Below, in pieces: positions 13,285 to 15,457 of a stretch of 15,457 nt of DNA (the stretch's first letter is position 1; each line of letters starts with the position of its first letter). The DNA lies in assembly GCA_910588405.1 (NCBI GenBank), contig CAJUPT010000068.1:1-15457 (forward strand), given 5' to 3'. Position numbers and translations under genes: made by a program. The notes under the pieces were generated by a model. That model worked only from the letters and a program-made list of their open reading frames with translations, was not told the DNA's origin and did no database searches. The stretch is from an uncultured Lachnospiraceae bacterium. GTDB taxonomy: Bacteria; Bacillota; Clostridia; Lachnospirales; Lachnospiraceae.

Positions 13285-14217
13285 CTAACCCTGTTCAGAA
13301 ACAGCTACATTTATTTCTATTGAATTCTCTAACAAATCTCTAATTTCTATAACTATTTCTTCACTTGATATACTATCATAATATTCAACAAACTTAGGAA
13401 TGTAAGCAATCTTATAAATAAATGTATCTTCCGGAAAATTATATATATAAAAATCTTCATCTATCTCTTTATTAAGTTTATTATATATCTCACCAGCTTC
13501 TTCGTTGAAATCATTATATACCTCATACGTTAATACAACTGGAATTAATATGTTTTCACCTGCTCTTCTATCACCCAAATCTATTACCTTCTGATCATTT
13601 GAAATAATTTTATCTGTATCTAAATTTAAATCAGAAAACCTATTAAAACGGCAATCCATATCATTTTTATAAGTAACCTTATCCATGATCACTTTCATGT
13701 TATTCATGTTCCTGTTACCAAAACTTTCAATATTTAAAAATATAACATCAGAAAGTACCCACTTACCTTTATCTCTAATATTAAACAACTCTTTCAAAAC
13801 GTCTCTATCATTTATTAGTGTTCTGTTATCTTTTGCATAATAAAGATTGCTTATTTCATTACTTAGTATCTTATAATCCTCATTCCGATATATGACATCT
13901 AAATGAGTAAAGCCACATCTCAAATAGGATGTCTTTATTTGTGGGTTTTCTTTTTTCAAATCTATTACTAATTTATCAATATACGTTTCATAGTATTTCT
14001 TTTGTATATCGTAACTATTTTTTTGAAATATTAATCCAACAACCGAAACAATCAATCCCGCCATAGCAACATTATTTATTGTATTCTTAACTTTTTTTAA
14101 TATTTCTTTTTTTTTGCTACTTTTTTCTGATGGTATTATATTTCCATATTTATCTATAGGCATAATTTTTTTCTTCTCCAAATTCTTCAAAATATTAGAT
14201 TCATCTTTTTTTATCAT
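13285..14217 (-). CDS. Unrecognised 310-aa membrane-anchored cargo protein
   Basis: I do not recognise this protein. The first 45 or so residues are very basic (NLEKKKIM, SSKKKEILKK), and one hydrophobic segment follows (about 47-64, NNVAMAGLIVSVVGLIF). The remaining 245 residues are charged and contain no motif I can assign; by the positive-inside rule the N-terminus would be cytoplasmic and the bulk outside, though the absence of Cys-pair or signal features leaves this open. Base composition is far more AT-rich than in the neighbours. ATG 14217 has no visible ribosome binding site; M19 (MPIDKYGN) has GGAGAAG upstream at somewhat long spacing and may be the true start. A good promoter lies upstream (14251-14279). 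It sits beside the EVE-HNH gene at the element's right end, the usual cargo position. Confidence 0.8.
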   Translation of the reverse strand: MIKKDESNILKNLEKKKIMPIDKYGNIIPSEKSSKKKEILKKVKNTINNVAMAGLIVSVVGLIFQKNSYDIQKKYYETYIDKLVIDLKKENPQIKTSYLRCGFTHLDVIYRNEDYKILSNEISNLYYAKDNRTLINDRDVLKELFNIRDKGKWVLSDVIFLNIESFGNRNMNNMKVIMDKVTYKNDMDCRFNRFSDLNLDTDKIISNDQKVIDLGDRRAGENILIPVVLTYEVYNDFNEEAGEIYNKLNKEIDEDFYIYNFPEDTFIYKIAYIPKFVEYYDSISSEEIVIEIRDLLENSIEINVAVSEQG

Positions 14218-14250
14218 TCGAATCCATGACGTATTGATAACTATAATTTT

Positions 14251-14279
14251 ATTATATTATTATTGCTAGAAAATAGCAA
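14251..14279 (-). promoter_or_regulatory. Promoter of the right-end cargo gene
   Basis: On the minus strand, TTGCTA (14279-14274), a 17-bp spacer and a consensus TATAAT (14256-14251) lie 34 nt before the 310-aa gene's first ATG. The -35 TTGCTA is the left arm of a TTGCTA-TTTTC-TAGCAA inverted repeat and overlaps the subterminal repeat at 14277-14297. Confidence 0.7.
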
Positions 14280-14297
14280 ATATTTCTTGACTTAACA
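14277..14297 (-). repeat. Subterminal inverted repeat, right copy
   Basis: Read inward from the right end it gives TGTTAAGTCAAGAAATATTTG minus its last base at most, matching the left copy at 4049-4068 apart from one mismatch and one inserted T. It lies about 53 bp inside the right junction repeat. Confidence 0.6.
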
Positions 14298-14343
14298 ACT
14301 GTCCCGTCTGGACTGTGCTTATCCTTTCCTCTTTTGATTACAT

Positions 14344-14502
14344 CTAATTCGCCATAAGCTGCTTAATGCCCTGGCTTTTTGCCGCAGGGTTGTCCGACCC
14401 GTAACCTTCCAGAAGGTTGATGACGCCCCATACCGCCAGACCAGCGCCAAGAGCCATGACCAGAATCTTGAGAATGTCGATTGCCTGATTGAAAAATTCC
14501 AT
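14344..14502 (-). pseudogene. maff2: maff2, 5' fragment (interrupted by the inner element)
   Basis: The ATG at 14502 with GGAGG 8 nt upstream begins MEFFNQAIDILKILVMALGA. It continues through LAVWGVINLLEGYGSDNP to AKSQGIKQLMA, the typical N-terminal two-thirds of Maff2-family small membrane proteins of ICE conjugation modules. After QLMA the frame enters the inner element and ends after one Asn at TAG 14346-14344, giving 52 aa. The missing GGGVVLIG to PLLSGLFS end lies at 3926-3988. Joining the two at the shared QLMA codons gives 71 codons without interruption. Maff2 proteins sit between virD4 and the virB6-like gene and are thought to be a small membrane component (VirB2-like position); the truncated form lacks the second hydrophobic segment. 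Confidence 0.88.
14350..14370. repeat. Right junction repeat (attachment-site half)
   Basis: This is the partner of 3989-4009: an imperfect 21-bp direct repeat with core CAGCTTATGGCG here against CAGCTCATGGCG on the left. It encodes G-I-K-QLMA of maff2. Confidence 0.75.
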
Positions 14503-14538
14503 ATACGTTCCTCCATTTTGTTTGATGGTTTTGGGTAC

Positions 14539-14563
14539 AAAAAAAGCCGCCCACATCGGCGGC
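14539..14563 (-). terminator. Rho-independent terminator between virD4 and maff2
   Basis: On the minus strand GCCGCC, GATGTG, GGCGGC (6-bp GC stem, 14546-14563) is followed by seven T's and then GTACCC. It follows hairpin copy D. It should limit read-through from virD4 into maff2, perhaps as an attenuator. Confidence 0.75.
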
Positions 14564-14564
14564 G

Positions 14565-14587
14565 CTTCGGGTCATCATGGCCCGAAG
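14565..14587. repeat. Intercistronic hairpin repeat, copy D
   Basis: CTTCGGGTCA, TCA, TGGCCCGAAG on the plus strand. It directly abuts the virD4 stop codon (14588-14590). This is the only copy followed by a terminator instead of a ribosome binding site. It lies on the far side of the inner element from copies A-C, so the family belongs to the ICE. Confidence 0.85.
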
Positions 14588-15457
14588 TTACACAAACTCG
14601 TCGCTATCCAGATCATCGAAGTTCAACAGGTCAGCTTCTTCGTCCGTGTCGGAGCCGTCCACTTCGTACACCGTGTATTCGTCCTCCGGCTTTAGTCTCA
14701 ATGGCCGGTGGCGGAACAGGCTTTCCAAGCGGAAGGCGTTTTTCTTTTTATCAAATTCGGCTGTGTACTTGTAATTCGGGTGCTTTTTCAAGTCATACTT
14801 CGGGGACAGGAAAGGCGGGAGCCCCCTAAGCTGCAAGATACATTTATCTCCGGGCATGGTGGTGATCTCGCTGGTGGTCATCAGCTCCCGGCCAAGCCGC
14901 TGCATATTCTGGCTGTAACTTTCAGACTGTCCACGGCTGCGGCCCTCGGTCTGCATGGAAATGGTGGCCTTGCCCAGCCAGTTTTCCGAAATATCCTTTA
15001 GGGTGGAAGCCTCCCGGCCTCCGAGGAACACGATACTGTCCATGTTTCCCATGATGGTTTCGGAATGGTCTTTGTACAATGCCTTGCACTGGCTCATAGC
15101 CTGATAAAAGAGCGTCAGGCTGATCTCCCGGGAGCGAATGACGGCCACAATCTTTTCCAGCCCCGGCACCTGCCCGGTGTTGGCAGCCTCGTCCCACAGC
15201 ACCCGCACATGGTAGGGCAGACGCCCGCCATAGGTGTTGTCAGCCCGTTCACACAGAAGGTTGAACATCTGCGAAAAAGCGAGGGCAACCAAAAAGTTGT
15301 AGGTAGTGTCCGTGTCGCTGATAAGAAAGAACAGCGCCGATTTTTCGTCCCCCAGCTTATCAAGCTCCAGCTCGTCATAGGACATGATCTCCCGGAGCTG
15401 TGGAAATAGCGATAGGTAATCCTTTGATGTTATCTCCGGATTTTCCCCCGCCCTAAA
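14588..15457 (-). CDS. virD4: VirD4/TraG-type coupling protein, C-terminal part
   Basis: This is the coupling ATPase that brings the relaxase-DNA complex to the secretion channel. 289 codons are visible and the frame stays open to the window edge, so the start and Walker A lie outside. Seen here are DKLGDEKSALFFLISDTD, a Walker B-type strand ending VLWDEAANTGQVPGLEKI, then IRSREISLTLFYQAMSQ and MGNMDSIVFLGGREASTLKD, all characteristic of VirD4/TraG proteins of Tn1549-like ICEs. The C-terminus is very acidic (SDTDEEADLLNFDDLDSDE). The gene ends at hairpin copy D and a terminator, with maff2 next, the usual order. It may also be able to serve the inner element's relaxase in trans. Confidence 0.92.
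   Translation of the reverse strand, partial: FRAGENPEITSKDYLSLFPQLREIMSYDELELDKLGDEKSALFFLISDTDTTYNFLVALAFSQMFNLLCERADNTYGGRLPYHVRVLWDEAANTGQVPGLEKIVAVIRSREISLTLFYQAMSQCKALYKDHSETIMGNMDSIVFLGGREASTLKDISENWLGKATISMQTEGRSRGQSESYSQNMQRLGRELMTTSEITTMPGDKCILQLRGLPPFLSPKYDLKKHPNYKYTAEFDKKKNAFRLESLFRHRPLRLKPEDEYTVYEVDGSDTDEEADLLNFDDLDSDEFV

Larger units (their letters stand above)
4010..14349. mobile_element. Integrative mobilizable element inserted in maff2 of the ICE
   Basis: The span is defined by interruption of maff2, the imperfect 21-bp direct repeats at the junctions, and related end sequences in inverted orientation: AATTAG at the borders and a 17-nt subterminal repeat. Contents from left to right are a serine recombinase and small partner, an iteron-like region, VapE helicase, CHC2 primase, MOBV-type relaxase with candidate oriT, an unknown gene, a RepA_N-like gene, an XRE regulator and two AT-rich cargo genes. 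There is a relaxase but no coupling protein or secretion gene, hence mobilizable rather than self-transmissible. IMEs that integrate into conserved ICE genes by serine integrases are documented in streptococci, and I recall maff2 as a known target, so the insertion mode itself may not be new. Confidence 0.85.

Noticed and set aside
4009..14349. Crossover at the shared CTAATT border sequence
   Set aside because: Joining the flanks at CTAATT duplicates the QLMA region and leaves stop codons in maff2. Joining within CAGCTYATGGCG restores the frame.

Overview
The window is a nested mobile-element locus from a Gram-positive anaerobe, most likely a gut clostridium (Lachnospiraceae/Ruminococcaceae type). 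That assignment is inference. It rests on the Tn1549-like conjugation gene set, strong AAAGGAGG-type ribosome binding sites, frequent TTG starts, a large serine recombinase and a SpoVG-domain protein.

Outer element (about 45-4009 and 14350-15457). All genes lie on the minus strand and belong to the type IV secretion module of a Tn1549-type integrative conjugative element (ICE). In transcription order these are virD4/traG (3' part only, running off the right edge), maff2, a virB6/trbL-like membrane protein, a SpoVG-domain protein, a frameshifted gene of unknown function, a PrgI-family protein, and virB4 (N-terminal part only). virB4 stops matching its family just after Walker A, at about base 45, where unrelated A/T-rich DNA begins. 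This could be the end of an insertion sequence. Four copies of a roughly 23-nt hairpin lie directly after stop codons in this ICE. Three of them lead straight into the next gene's Shine-Dalgarno sequence.

Inner element (about 4010-14349, roughly 10.3 kb). It is inserted inside maff2, splitting it into a 5' half at 14350-14502 and a 3' half at 3926-3988. The junctions carry an imperfect 21-bp direct repeat, and deleting the DNA between repeats restores an open 71-codon maff2. The element looks like an integrative mobilizable element (IME). It has a large serine recombinase with a small gene upstream, an iteron-like array flanking an AT-rich stretch (candidate origin), a VapE-type helicase overlapping a CHC2 zinc-finger primase, a MOBV/Pre-type relaxase with a hairpin-rich candidate oriT upstream, and a RepA_N-like winged-helix protein with an unrecognised partner. 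A divergent XRE-family regulator sits behind its own operator and promoter. There is no secretion apparatus of its own, so it would need a helper such as the ICE it sits in, yet its insertion breaks one of that ICE's conserved genes.

Cargo (12336-14217). Two AT-rich minus-strand genes sit at the right end: an EVE-like plus HNH endonuclease, the architecture of type IV modification-dependent restriction enzymes such as VcaM4I, and an unrecognised 310-aa protein with one membrane segment near its N-terminus. This is the best candidate in the window for an accessory, possibly defensive, system.

The inner element's genes other than the regulator point the same way as the ICE genes. If it excises, the conjugation operon would be re-joined. 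While it is integrated, maff2 is truncated and everything downstream is separated from virD4 by about 10 kb.
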